Below are positions 55,823-64,000 of a stretch of DNA of 64,000 nucleotides, piece after piece. A program made the translations under genes and the position numbers. The stretch's first letter is position 1. Each line of letters begins with the position of its first letter. This stretch comes from Halobacillus yeomjeoni (GTDB taxonomy: Bacteria > Bacillota > Bacilli > Bacillales > Halobacillaceae): the NCBI RefSeq assembly GCF_020171525.1, contig NZ_JAIVAI010000001.1, forward strand, positions 124,001 to 188,000, written 5' to 3'. Below the pieces are notes generated by a model. That model ran no database searches, was not told where the DNA came from, and saw only the letters and a list, made by a program, of their open reading frames with translations.

Positions 55823-56239
55823 ATGACTAAGTGGAAGGAAGAGGAAGGTTTTTCACTTGTAGAAGTTTTGGTGGCTATGGCACTCCTTACGATTACTTTC
55901 ATCGTCTCCGTTCATCTGGTAATGAACACAGTCACACAAACGACAAAGATCAACAGAAGCTTTTCCAGTGTAGAGCTGGCAGACAGCATTTTAGATGCTT
56001 ATCAAACCATGCCAAGCGATGAAGTGAAGCAGGGACTGAATCAGACAAAGTCCATTGATATCGCTTCCACACTCGGGTTGGATGCGGATGATCGCTTGAC
56101 GAAGTATTCAGCTCAAGTAACGGTTACAGAACCTGCCACCATCGAGTTGAAAGAGCATTTGCTAAAAGTCGAAATAATTGTCGAGTCAGAGAACTTAAAA
56201 GACGAGCCTGTTGAATTAGAAGGATACGTGGAATTATGA
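55823..56239 (+). CDS. Type IV prepilin (PilV/GspI-like)
   Basis: A 138-residue minor pilin precursor. The leader MTKWKEEEG ends at the prepilin-peptidase site G9-F10, followed by FSLVEVLVAMALLTITFIV with the conserved glutamate at mature position 5. The C-terminal part is the variable globular domain. It needs a prepilin peptidase encoded elsewhere. Its stop overlaps the next start by four bases. It is the first gene of the pilus operon. Confidence 0.88.
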   Translation: MTKWKEEEGFSLVEVLVAMALLTITFIVSVHLVMNTVTQTTKINRSFSSVELADSILDAYQTMPSDEVKQGLNQTKSIDIASTLGLDADDRLTKYSAQVTVTEPATIELKEHLLKVEIIVESENLKDEPVELEGYVEL

Positions 56240-56730
56240 AGGTCAATAATCAAAAGGGTATGAGTTTATTTGAAGTTTTGGCCGCTGTTTCCTTGTCGCT
56301 GATCATATTCATTGTCGCTTATCAAGGGTTTTACTTCATCACGAATTCTATAGATCACTCCTCTGCTATGACAGAAATCAGAAAAGAAGCGAACATCTTG
56401 ATCATGGATTTAGATGATGCTTTAATCAATGTCGATTCAATTGAAGTTGCAGCAGGGCAGAGCTCCGACAGCTTCACAAAGTTTACTGGAGTGATTAAAA
56501 AGCTGGATGCATCGAATGACTTATCTTACATAAATGAACAAGTGGCGATAGAAATAAAAGACGGGGATTTACTCATTGATGGAACGAAAGTGAATGCAGA
56601 TGATATGAAAGTGACAAATACTTATTTTTCCTTAGATTTATTTAAATTAAAAGTTACCCTTGAAATCGAGAAGCAGGATTCCGATGAAAAATATAAGTTA
56701 ACTAAATTCTATAAATTGGGGAATGAGTAG
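56236..56730 (+). CDS. Type IV prepilin (PilW/GspJ-like)
   Basis: A 164-residue pilin precursor with leader MKVNNQKG, cleavage before M9 and a hydrophobic stretch MSLFEVLAAVSLSLIIFIVA with glutamate at mature position 5. The globular part is acidic. The position after a PilV-like gene and before a PilX-like gene is the usual minor pilin order V-W-X. Start codon overlaps the previous stop. Confidence 0.87.
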   Translation: MKVNNQKGMSLFEVLAAVSLSLIIFIVAYQGFYFITNSIDHSSAMTEIRKEANILIMDLDDALINVDSIEVAAGQSSDSFTKFTGVIKKLDASNDLSYINEQVAIEIKDGDLLIDGTKVNADDMKVTNTYFSLDLFKLKVTLEIEKQDSDEKYKLTKFYKLGNE

Positions 56731-56733
56731 CCG

Positions 56734-58332
56734 ATGAATAGGTTTCTAAATAAAAACCAGGAAGGCTATGTTTTATTAACTGTACTCATTATGTTTGTCA
56801 TTGTAAGTATTCTCGGCCTGAGTCTTATGAGTTATACCGTGGGCTCCGTACAGTTCTCAAATAAAAATAAAGAATTCATTCAAACAAAATCTGAGGCTGA
56901 AATGAAAGCGCAGGAAGTCAAAAGCTTCATAATTGATGGGGTGGACGAAGTGAATAAAAACATCGACTCCCTGGATATGAATGCTGTGATAAATCGAATT
57001 GAAAAGGTGCTGAGCGATGCAGAAGGTTTCGCAGGTGGGGCAGGTACCTTAGAAACCAAAACCATTAAAGATGGTTCAGATGGAGTTTTATTAAAGCAGG
57101 TCGATATTAAAATAGGGGCAGATGATTTGAACAGAGACCTTATAAAAACGATCATCATTACGACCATGGCTGATTATCTGTTCTATAATGCCTACACCCC
57201 AGGTAATTTTGTTCTGAATGGCTCCACATACTTCACCGGGGATATCCAGGTTGGAAAGGATATAAGTGTAGATGATCAAGCACATTTGACTGAAGAAAAT
57301 AAATGGGTGGAGACGGCTTTTCCGGGAATTGATGGGAAATTGAATGTCCTAGGAGACTATTACCGTAAGGATAGAAACAGCAATGGTTTTAAATTTGATC
57401 CCACACTTGAAAACCTGGAAAAATACTTCAGTATTCCCCCGGATATTAGTAAACGCTCAAGTGGTGCAGACCCACTTGATATCGACGCTATCGTTATCAA
57501 ACAAAAAAACGTAGCTGAAAAAGTAGGGAAAGGCTTCAATACTCATAAATCTGAATTTGCTCCTGAAGAAGATACGACCTTTGAAGGTGATTATAAATTC
57601 AACAAAAGTGTATCCATTGAGGAGGATGTGACGGTCCATGTAAAAGGGGATATGCTGGTCAAAGATGATTTGGAGCTGGAAGGAACTCTTATAGTAGATG
57701 GTACGCTTTATGTCCTTAAAAGTGGAACGCTGTCTGGTGAAATTCAAGTTGATGCAGACAGCTATGTATATATAGGGGGAACAGCAACTCTGGAAAATTT
57801 AACGGTCAATGGATACATGTATGTGTTGCAGGACCTGCAGATCAATGGACCGCTGCATACGAACGGAGCAATTTACGTGAAAAGTGGTGGTTCCATCAAT
57901 GTATATGAGAATGACAATGGGAAAGTGATCGTCTATAGTCAAGGACCATTAACGATTGGGAATGATGGGGATGCCGAGGAAGAAGATGAAGAGGAAGATA
58001 AAACTTATTCAATCAAAGGATATTTTTATTCCAACCAAGAGTTAATTCTTGATGGCGTTGTCTCAAAATGGGTCATCCATGGTGGCGTATATGGTAAAAA
58101 CATAACGATGAATGCTGTTAAGGGAAAAACTACAAATGAGAAAGCGGATGATGTTAGTCAGCAAAAAGTAGGGGATTATTACATTGAGACTCCCCAAAGT
58201 GCTCTTACCATGGATCAGTCCCGCTTGAAAATTCTCTATGATGAAGACCTTATTCTGAATCCCCCTAAAGGGCTGCCTGAATTTGATGAAATAACAGTCC
58301 GAGAGATGGACTCACATTTTTATGATCGATAA
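56734..58332 (+). CDS. PilX-like pilus protein with repetitive beta-rich body
   Basis: A 532-residue protein, far longer than ordinary minor pilins. The N terminus EGYVLLTVLIMFVIVSILGL looks like a PilX/GspK leader with cleavage after G11 but no glutamate at mature position 5. The middle (about 285-405) is built of short beta repeats such as LEGTLIVDGTLYVLKSGTL and LTVNGYMYVLQDLQINGPLH, like polymer-forming or beta-helix proteins. An acidic spacer (DAEEEDEEEDK) is near 412. It could be a tip or adhesive component. The repeats could instead form a bactofilin-like fold. Confidence 0.72.
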   Translation: MNRFLNKNQEGYVLLTVLIMFVIVSILGLSLMSYTVGSVQFSNKNKEFIQTKSEAEMKAQEVKSFIIDGVDEVNKNIDSLDMNAVINRIEKVLSDAEGFAGGAGTLETKTIKDGSDGVLLKQVDIKIGADDLNRDLIKTIIITTMADYLFYNAYTPGNFVLNGSTYFTGDIQVGKDISVDDQAHLTEENKWVETAFPGIDGKLNVLGDYYRKDRNSNGFKFDPTLENLEKYFSIPPDISKRSSGADPLDIDAIVIKQKNVAEKVGKGFNTHKSEFAPEEDTTFEGDYKFNKSVSIEEDVTVHVKGDMLVKDDLELEGTLIVDGTLYVLKSGTLSGEIQVDADSYVYIGGTATLENLTVNGYMYVLQDLQINGPLHTNGAIYVKSGGSINVYENDNGKVIVYSQGPLTIGNDGDAEEEDEEEDKTYSIKGYFYSNQELILDGVVSKWVIHGGVYGKNITMNAVKGKTTNEKADDVSQQKVGDYYIETPQSALTMDQSRLKILYDEDLILNPPKGLPEFDEITVREMDSHFYDR

Positions 58333-58349
58333 TGAAAGGAGGAAATTGA

Positions 58350-59915
58350 ATGATTGAACTAATATCGTGGTTGGCCGCTATATCATTTGGTTATCTCATT
58401 ATAAAATATGTACCTATGAATCTTACTTCTAAGGGGAAAAACATATTGTTCGCCATAGGAGCGATCATAAGTTCACTTGGAATTCTAGCAACAATTTCTT
58501 ACACATTATGGACGGGGTTGTTGTCCGTCCTCATCATCGGTTTGCTCATATCCTATATGTCTCAAAACAGATTAGAAGGAATATTTGAGCACGACTCCGA
58601 TAACTCTTCAATGAACGTCAATCATGATTCCGCAATCGCCATGGATTTTTCAGGGTATTCGATGGATAACATGACTACCGTTCCTGATGAGGATTTTGAG
58701 CAAGAGTACGACTCCGATACAGATGAAGCTGCAGGTGACTACTTCTTCTCAGAAGATGATGGATTAGAAGAAAATCAAAAAGAAGTAGATAGTGGTTATT
58801 CTACAGATGTAGACGATCATCCCCTTAAGAAAGAGGAAGAAACTCCTTACTTAGAATCAGAAGAAGAATTGGTGGAAGGTCGTTTCGATGAAGCAAATGG
58901 CATGAACCTGATCGAGGGTGAAGAAGAAAATGATGAATTGAATCCGGTAGAGGATACTAAGGAAACCCTTTTTGACTTAGAAAGAGAAATAGATGAAGAA
59001 TTGGAAGCTGATGATACGCTTCATCCGTCTTCAACCCTTGAAGAAGATACGGAAAACTGGTTCATGGAAGAAAACGCATCATCTTCTTATCAAGAAGGTG
59101 ACTTACTGGATAATCTTCAAGAAATCGATGGATTGACAGAGGAAGAACTCTTCTCAAACCGCAATATTGAAGATTTAGAGGACATGGACGAAGAACTTGA
59201 GGAGAATGAATTATCTTTGGTCAATGAGGAACTCCAAGAACTGCATAATGAATCTACAGTAGAAGATGTTCATGATAGAAACCCTTCTATACTTGAAGAA
59301 GAGGATGAAGATGATTGGGGCTCTGAAATTGAAGAAGAGAAAGTTGAAGAAGAAACAAATGAGGACGAGGTGAATGTTTCAGAACCGCTTGCTGTTGAAG
59401 AAGAGACTCCTCTCGTTGAAGACGAAGAATCTATATCTTATGGATTTTCAAATGAGGACCAGTCAACTTTAGATATCCACTCTCTGCAGGAGGAGAAGGA
59501 TGGTTTGAACGAAAATAGTGAAGAAGCAAGTGAAAATGGTTTTGCAGCTTCTGAAGTAAATGAGGTGGATGACAATTATTTGTCTGAAGCACATGAAAAG
59601 CATGAAACGATTGCGGACGAGGCATTACGCAAGCAATTATTGGATTTAATGGTTGAAAAAATTATTTTCATGAAGAATGAAATGTCAACAAAAGACTATG
59701 AAGTATATATCAAAGAACATCTGACAGAAAACCTTCCTGATTTGGAATATTATACAATTTCAAAATATTTGATGAACCATTATATTCAGGAAGGCCAATT
59801 TGATGTCTTAGATATATTCACAAGACAGTTAATGGATAAGATGGCTGGTTATCCTTTATTGGTTGAAGAGCTGAAAGGATATACTTCCCACTTTTTACAA
59901 CAGAGTAGACAATAA
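58350..59915 (+). CDS. Membrane-anchored hyperacidic protein of the pilus operon
   Basis: A 521-residue protein I do not recognise. Two N-terminal membrane helices (about 1-20 and 30-66) are followed by some 350 residues of low-complexity sequence dominated by Glu and Asp with Ser, Asn and Leu. A compact C-terminal helical segment (about 430-521: KQLLDLMVEKIIFMKNEMST onward to FLQQSRQ) ends it. AAAGGAGG precedes the ATG. It lies 17 bp after the PilX-like gene. It may be an assembly scaffold that holds a partner through the C-terminal domain; this is inferred. Confidence 0.7.
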   Translation: MIELISWLAAISFGYLIIKYVPMNLTSKGKNILFAIGAIISSLGILATISYTLWTGLLSVLIIGLLISYMSQNRLEGIFEHDSDNSSMNVNHDSAIAMDFSGYSMDNMTTVPDEDFEQEYDSDTDEAAGDYFFSEDDGLEENQKEVDSGYSTDVDDHPLKKEEETPYLESEEELVEGRFDEANGMNLIEGEEENDELNPVEDTKETLFDLEREIDEELEADDTLHPSSTLEEDTENWFMEENASSSYQEGDLLDNLQEIDGLTEEELFSNRNIEDLEDMDEELEENELSLVNEELQELHNESTVEDVHDRNPSILEEEDEDDWGSEIEEEKVEEETNEDEVNVSEPLAVEEETPLVEDEESISYGFSNEDQSTLDIHSLQEEKDGLNENSEEASENGFAASEVNEVDDNYLSEAHEKHETIADEALRKQLLDLMVEKIIFMKNEMSTKDYEVYIKEHLTENLPDLEYYTISKYLMNHYIQEGQFDVLDIFTRQLMDKMAGYPLLVEELKGYTSHFLQQSRQ

Positions 59916-59940
59916 ATACACAATAGGTTTGGTGATATAA

Positions 59941-60681
59941 ATGAAGAAAAGTATTGAAATGTTAGGATTTCCGATTATCAGTATCTCGTCTGGGGAAGAA
60001 ATCGGTAAAGTGAAATCAATTGTAATCAACCCGGAGAAAGGTTCTGTCGACTTCCTTACAGTTGAGCATGAAGATTGGCAGGTGAGTGTAAAAGCAATCC
60101 CTTTCAAGAAAATCATTGGTATAGGGAAATATGCGATTACCGTCGAAAACACCCATTCTATTTTGGATCTGAACGAAATTCCGATCGCCAACCAGTTAAT
60201 CAATAAGAAGATCAACGTAAATGGCGCGCGCGTAATGACGAGAGTGGGAGAATTAGTCGGAGAAGTGAAAGAGTATCATGTGAATGAAAAGAATGGTCAA
60301 ATTGTCACAATTGACATCCGTACAATGGAAGAAACTGATGATTCTATTTCTTCAGATTATATTATCACTTACGGCGAAAACCTTCTCATATTGGATGAAG
60401 AATTCCAAAAAGAAGAACAAGAGGATGCGCAGCCTGTTGAAAACATGCAAAAAGAAACCCAGGATCTTCAAGCAAAACCTGAAAGTCAGAAATCCACTTT
60501 AGAAGATATAGATAGAAAGCAGGATGACTTGCTTAAAGGTAGAGAATTGACAAAAAACATCGTCAATTCAAGAGGGGATATTGTAGCAGAAAAAGGCGCA
60601 ATCTTGACTGAGCAGAAAATCAGTGAACTAAAACAGCAAGGTCCAGGTGTCATGGTTGAATTGAGTATGAATGTAAAGTAA
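59941..60681 (+). CDS. Double PRC-barrel protein of the pilus operon
   Basis: A 246-residue soluble protein. Two PRC-barrel domains are visible: about 3-80 (GFPIISISSGEEIGKVKSIV) and about 90-160 (GARVMTRVGELVGEVKEYHV). A charged linker (about 160-200) follows, then a short C-terminal segment NSRGDIVAEKGAILTEQKIS also seen at the end of other PRC-barrel proteins. PRC barrels mediate protein contacts in RNA processing, photosynthetic and cell-division proteins. Its role in pilus assembly is inferred from position only. Confidence 0.75.
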   Translation: MKKSIEMLGFPIISISSGEEIGKVKSIVINPEKGSVDFLTVEHEDWQVSVKAIPFKKIIGIGKYAITVENTHSILDLNEIPIANQLINKKINVNGARVMTRVGELVGEVKEYHVNEKNGQIVTIDIRTMEETDDSISSDYIITYGENLLILDEEFQKEEQEDAQPVENMQKETQDLQAKPESQKSTLEDIDRKQDDLLKGRELTKNIVNSRGDIVAEKGAILTEQKISELKQQGPGVMVELSMNVK

Positions 60682-60710
60682 TGGACTGGCTGTAAAGGAA
60701 GTGCATAGTC

Positions 60711-62060
60711 ATGAGTCAATCATTGAATATTCGGTTAGTTTCTTTAGTCCTATTGGTAGGATTATCCATGTTTTTGTTTTCGCAAGCAAGCTCAGCTGCT
60801 ATCCATTTGGTTGTCCAAGATGAAAATGTTCTTCCTAGTCATACCGTCTTAGCATCCGTAGATGTTTCGAATCTCACAAAAGAAGAAGCTGTTGAATTAC
60901 TGGAGGCGAAGACATCTTCATGGAAGGAAAATAATCCGGTAGTCCTCTTGTTTGAAGAAGAATCTTTGATATTAGATAAAAGTTTCATTCAATTTGATGT
61001 CGAGGGATCCATCCAGCGTATCCTTGAAGGAGAAGAAGCTGAAATGGAAGTCACCGTTGATCAATCCTACTTCAAAGACATCAATAATGAGCTTGAAAGT
61101 GAAATAGCATCTGAATTTCTGTTTGATCAGTTTGCAAGTGCTGTCACTGAAGATGCGAAGCCGTTACCTGAGCAAGCTCTGGAATATAACGGGTATCACT
61201 TTGTGGACCAGAGTTCAGAAGCGCTGAATAAGGCTGTTAGCGAGTATAACATTGACATACCGACGGACACCGATGTCTCGAGGGTGGTACAAATCGTCAA
61301 CGGAGTGACATTGGATCCAGAATCAACGTTGTCCTATAATAGTTTATTCATTCCAGAAAGTGTATACGATGAAACTTCGTTGAACGTCGTTTCCTCTGCG
61401 TTATATGCTGCAGCTTTAAAGGCTGGGTTCATTGCACAAGAGAGGCATATCAGCCATCGTCCTCCTTCATACGTAGAGTTGGGGTTAGAAGCTCAGGTGG
61501 ATTTGGAGCAGGGACATGACCTGAAGTTATTCAACCCTTTTATCAGCACCTATACCATTTCACTGGAAGTGAGCGGGCAGACTCTTACTGCGAAAATCGT
61601 AGGATTACCTACAATATCTGACTTCAATGTGAATATAAGTGACGTAGAAGATATATCACCAAATACGATTATCCATTACTCTTCTTTTGTAACACCTGGT
61701 TCTTATAATTTGGTGCAGCAGGGGAAAAAAGGCAGAGTCGTTACTGTGACACGTATGGACGAAAGACTTGAGGATTCTTTCAGCGAGTTTGTCTCAGAAG
61801 ACTATTATCCTCCAATTAATAGAATAGAAGAGCATTATGATAATCCTGATGGCTCGTCAAACGGTTCAGATTCTGAAAATCTTGTAGATGATGGACAGAA
61901 TTCGGATAGCAGTGGCACTCAACAAGAAGATGAAGATGGTTCCGGTGGCTCTGATTCCGAGCAGGATCAGGAAGATAGTCCGGAAGACGACGAAAGTTCC
62001 GACACTAAGGATGATAAAGGTGATGTGTGGGAACGTGATCCCGATCAAGATAAGAAGTAA
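60711..62060 (+). CDS. Secreted VanW-like protein of the pilus operon
   Basis: A 449-residue exported protein. A signal peptide or anchor occupies residues 1-30. The central VanW-like domain (about 190-310) includes NVVSSALYAAALKAGFIAQE and SYVELGLEAQVDL. A G5-like beta segment (about 325-350) follows, then a hydrophilic Asp/Ser/Glu tail (about 385-449). VanW proteins are extracytoplasmic and of uncertain function. Its placement between the PRC-barrel gene and pilB suggests a role at the cell wall during pilus extrusion, which is inference. Confidence 0.75.
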   Translation: MSQSLNIRLVSLVLLVGLSMFLFSQASSAAIHLVVQDENVLPSHTVLASVDVSNLTKEEAVELLEAKTSSWKENNPVVLLFEEESLILDKSFIQFDVEGSIQRILEGEEAEMEVTVDQSYFKDINNELESEIASEFLFDQFASAVTEDAKPLPEQALEYNGYHFVDQSSEALNKAVSEYNIDIPTDTDVSRVVQIVNGVTLDPESTLSYNSLFIPESVYDETSLNVVSSALYAAALKAGFIAQERHISHRPPSYVELGLEAQVDLEQGHDLKLFNPFISTYTISLEVSGQTLTAKIVGLPTISDFNVNISDVEDISPNTIIHYSSFVTPGSYNLVQQGKKGRVVTVTRMDERLEDSFSEFVSEDYYPPINRIEEHYDNPDGSSNGSDSENLVDDGQNSDSSGTQQEDEDGSGGSDSEQDQEDSPEDDESSDTKDDKGDVWERDPDQDKK

Positions 62061-62086
62061 CTGCAGTTGAAGAGGGTGGTCCGAAC

Positions 62087-63712
62087 GTGAATAAACGAAA
62101 ACGACTGGGTGATTTATTAAAAGATGCAGGATTGATTACTGAAGAACAAGTGGCAGAGGCTTTAGCAAGTAAAAAAGGAGACCAGAAACTCGGAGACACG
62201 CTTGTTGAAAAAGGGTATTTAACAGAGAAACAACTGATAGAGGCTTTGGAATTCCAACTTGGGATTCCTCACGTCTCTCTTTTTCATTATCCTATTGATT
62301 CCAATGTCATCAGTATTGTTTCAAAAGAATTTGCCCTAAGGAACTTCCTCATTCCTATAGAACGAAAAGGGGACGAATTGACAGTGGCTATGAATAACCC
62401 GATGGATTATTTTGCAATTGACGATTTGCGTATATCCACAGGGTTCAAGATCTCACCAGTCATAGCGACGAGGAATGAAATCCTTCAAGCCGTTAACCGC
62501 CATTACAATTTGACGGACAGTGACATAGAAGATGAACAAGAGCAGGATCCGGAGGAAGCACCCGCTATTAAACTAGTTGACCAACTTTTAGAAGCGGGAG
62601 TCCAATTGAAAGCAAGTGATATACATATTGACCCTCAAGAGAAAAAAGTATTGGTTCGTTATCGAATAGATGGTGTGCTTAGAACAGAGAGGACACTGCC
62701 GAAAAATTTACAAAACAGTTTAATTGCACGTGTGAAAATTTTAGCCAACTTGAATATTACGGAATCCAGATTACCGCAGGACGGCCGAATCAAAATGAAT
62801 ATAAACAAGTCTCCGGTAGATTTAAGGATTTCCATTCTCCCTACAGTTTACGGAGAAAAAGTGGTTATTCGGATCTTGGATCTCTCCAATGCCATGAGTA
62901 CGATGGAGGATCTGGGCTTCAACAAAATCAATTCTCAAAAATATAAAAACTTGATCGACCAGCCTTCAGGTTTAGTGTTAATTACCGGCCCGACAGGCTC
63001 AGGAAAGTCATCAACCCTTTACGCATCTTTGAATCGCCTTAATACAGACGATGTCAATATTATAACTGTTGAAGACCCTGTTGAGTATCAAATCCAGGGA
63101 TTGAACCAGGTGCAAGTCAACTCTGCTATCGGATTGACTTTCGCCAATGGTTTGAGATCCATCCTCCGCCAAGATCCGAACATCGTAATGGTGGGAGAGA
63201 TCCGGGATTCTGAAACGGCGGAAATAGCCGTCCGTGCTTCTCTGACCGGCCATTTGGTTTTAAGTACGATTCATACAAACAGTGCGATTGCAACGATTCC
63301 GCGGTTGTTTGATATGGATATTGAACCTTATTTGGTCGTATCTTCCTTGACTGGAGTCGTATCGCAGCGGTTGGTACGTAAAATCTGCCGTGATTGTAAA
63401 AAAGCACATGACCCCACTCCAATGGAAAGAAGAGTTTTTGAACGAAGAGGCATAAAAACGGATGTCATTTATAAGGGACAAGGCTGTGACAGCTGCCAAA
63501 ATACGGGCTATCGAGGAAGGATGGCTATTCAAGAAGTGTTAGTCATCGATGATGAAATCCGTAATCTAATGATGAATAACGGAACGATGGATCAAGTGAG
63601 AAGGTATTGTTTGAAAGAAGGGATGCTGTTTCTGATGGATGACGGCTTGCTGAAAGCAAAAAAAGGCCTTACAACTTTGGAGGAAGTCTTAAGAGTTGCA
63701 AAAGTTGAATAA
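62087..63712 (+). CDS. pilB: Type IV pilus assembly ATPase PilB (GspE family)
   Basis: A 541-residue hexameric motor that powers pilin polymerisation. The N-terminal GspE_N domain (about 1-145) starts RLGDLLKDAGLITEEQVAEA. Walker A is GPTGSGKSS (301-309), the Asp box EDPVEYQIQG is near 326, Walker B VGEIRDSETA is near 370, and the His box is in TGHLVLSTIHTN. The zinc cysteines CRDCKK and CDSC are near 440 and 467. GTG start. Only 17 bp separate it from pilT. Confidence 0.95.
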   Translation: MNKRKRLGDLLKDAGLITEEQVAEALASKKGDQKLGDTLVEKGYLTEKQLIEALEFQLGIPHVSLFHYPIDSNVISIVSKEFALRNFLIPIERKGDELTVAMNNPMDYFAIDDLRISTGFKISPVIATRNEILQAVNRHYNLTDSDIEDEQEQDPEEAPAIKLVDQLLEAGVQLKASDIHIDPQEKKVLVRYRIDGVLRTERTLPKNLQNSLIARVKILANLNITESRLPQDGRIKMNINKSPVDLRISILPTVYGEKVVIRILDLSNAMSTMEDLGFNKINSQKYKNLIDQPSGLVLITGPTGSGKSSTLYASLNRLNTDDVNIITVEDPVEYQIQGLNQVQVNSAIGLTFANGLRSILRQDPNIVMVGEIRDSETAEIAVRASLTGHLVLSTIHTNSAIATIPRLFDMDIEPYLVVSSLTGVVSQRLVRKICRDCKKAHDPTPMERRVFERRGIKTDVIYKGQGCDSCQNTGYRGRMAIQEVLVIDDEIRNLMMNNGTMDQVRRYCLKEGMLFLMDDGLLKAKKGLTTLEEVLRVAKVE

Positions 63713-63729
63713 GAAAGAGGGGTCCTTAG

Positions 63730-64000
63730 ATGAAAAAAGAGCAGTTTGATAAATTATTGACAATTGCTACAGAATATAAGGCTTCTGATATCCATTTGAC
63801 AGTCGGCGTTCCGCCGGTGTTCAGAATTCACGGGGAACTGAAAAAATACGGAAAACAGTCATTAAAACCTGAAGATACGTTTGGTATGACAAGAGATATA
63901 TTATCTGATGAACTGTTCGATAAGCTTCAAGAATCGAGAGAAATCGATATGTCCTATGGAATACCGGGGGTTTCAAGGTTCCGTATCAATATTTATCATC
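63730..64000 (+). CDS. pilT: Twitching motility retraction ATPase PilT, N-terminal part
   Basis: The first 90 residues of a PilT ATPase that continues past the window end. YKASDIHLTVGVPPVFRIHG and REIDMSYGIPGVSRFRINIY are typical of the PilT N-terminal domain. PilT depolymerises type IV pili for twitching. ATG follows GAGGGG and lies in the same operon as pilB, so both extension and retraction motors are present. Confidence 0.93.
   Translation, partial: MKKEQFDKLLTIATEYKASDIHLTVGVPPVFRIHGELKKYGKQSLKPEDTFGMTRDILSDELFDKLQESREIDMSYGIPGVSRFRINIYH

Noticed and set aside
1-64000. CRISPR arrays, intact insertion sequences or prophage structural genes
   Set aside because: No regularly spaced repeats, transposase motifs or phage structural proteins were seen on either strand.

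Overview
The window is a low-GC Gram-positive chromosome segment from a spore-forming Bacillaceae. Gene order closely follows the Bacillus subtilis mutS2-etf-uvrC-sdh-gerE-racE-rph and tig-clpX-lon-hem-spoVID-valS-folC regions. The spore genes gerE, gerM, spoVID and sda show that it sporulates. Many proteins are rich in Asp/Glu, which suggests a moderately halophilic relative such as the Halobacillus/Virgibacillus group; the genus is an inference.

Layout. 1-6.3 kb: 3' end of mutS2, a DUF350 membrane protein, and fatty-acid beta-oxidation genes (lcfA; fadR-fadB-etfB-etfA behind a promoter with a textbook FadR operator). 6.4-12.7 kb: trxA, uvrC, yslB (reverse strand) and sdhCAB with a catabolite-repression-like site in its leader. 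12.8-15.8 kb: a ComP/ComA-type two-component system with no comQ/comX beside it. 15.8-21 kb: gerE, a MarR regulator, racE, gerM, rph, an XTP/dITP pyrophosphatase and a phosphodiesterase, then tRNA-Gly(UCC) and tRNA-Arg(UCU).

21.2-29.7 kb: an 8.45-kb genomic island inserted in tRNA-Arg and bounded by a perfect 51-bp repeat of the tRNA 3' half. It carries an AIPR-family protein, wrecked integrase and HNH-endonuclease genes, and an intact three-gene operon: superfamily 2 helicase, MORC-like GHKL ATPase, PLD nuclease. A decayed HU-like gene and a frameshifted small gene lie at its right edge. The three-gene operon is the best candidate here for an undescribed or little-described anti-phage/restriction system. 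It has no methyltransferase.

29.7-41.7 kb: a MITE-like structured repeat, small membrane proteins, an Sda checkpoint peptide gene, a TPR protein, tig, clpX, lonA, engB, a polar amino-acid ABC transporter with a CodY-like box over its promoter, and a ysxD-position membrane protein. 41.8-48.1 kb: the haem operon hemAXCDBL. 48.3-53.9 kb: spoVID, a small membrane protein, a valine T-box with valS, and folC. 53.9-64 kb: a diguanylate cyclase, then a type IV pilus operon (two prepilins, a PilX-like protein with a beta-repeat body, a hyperacidic membrane-anchored protein, a PRC-barrel protein, a VanW-like protein, pilB, and pilT running off the end).
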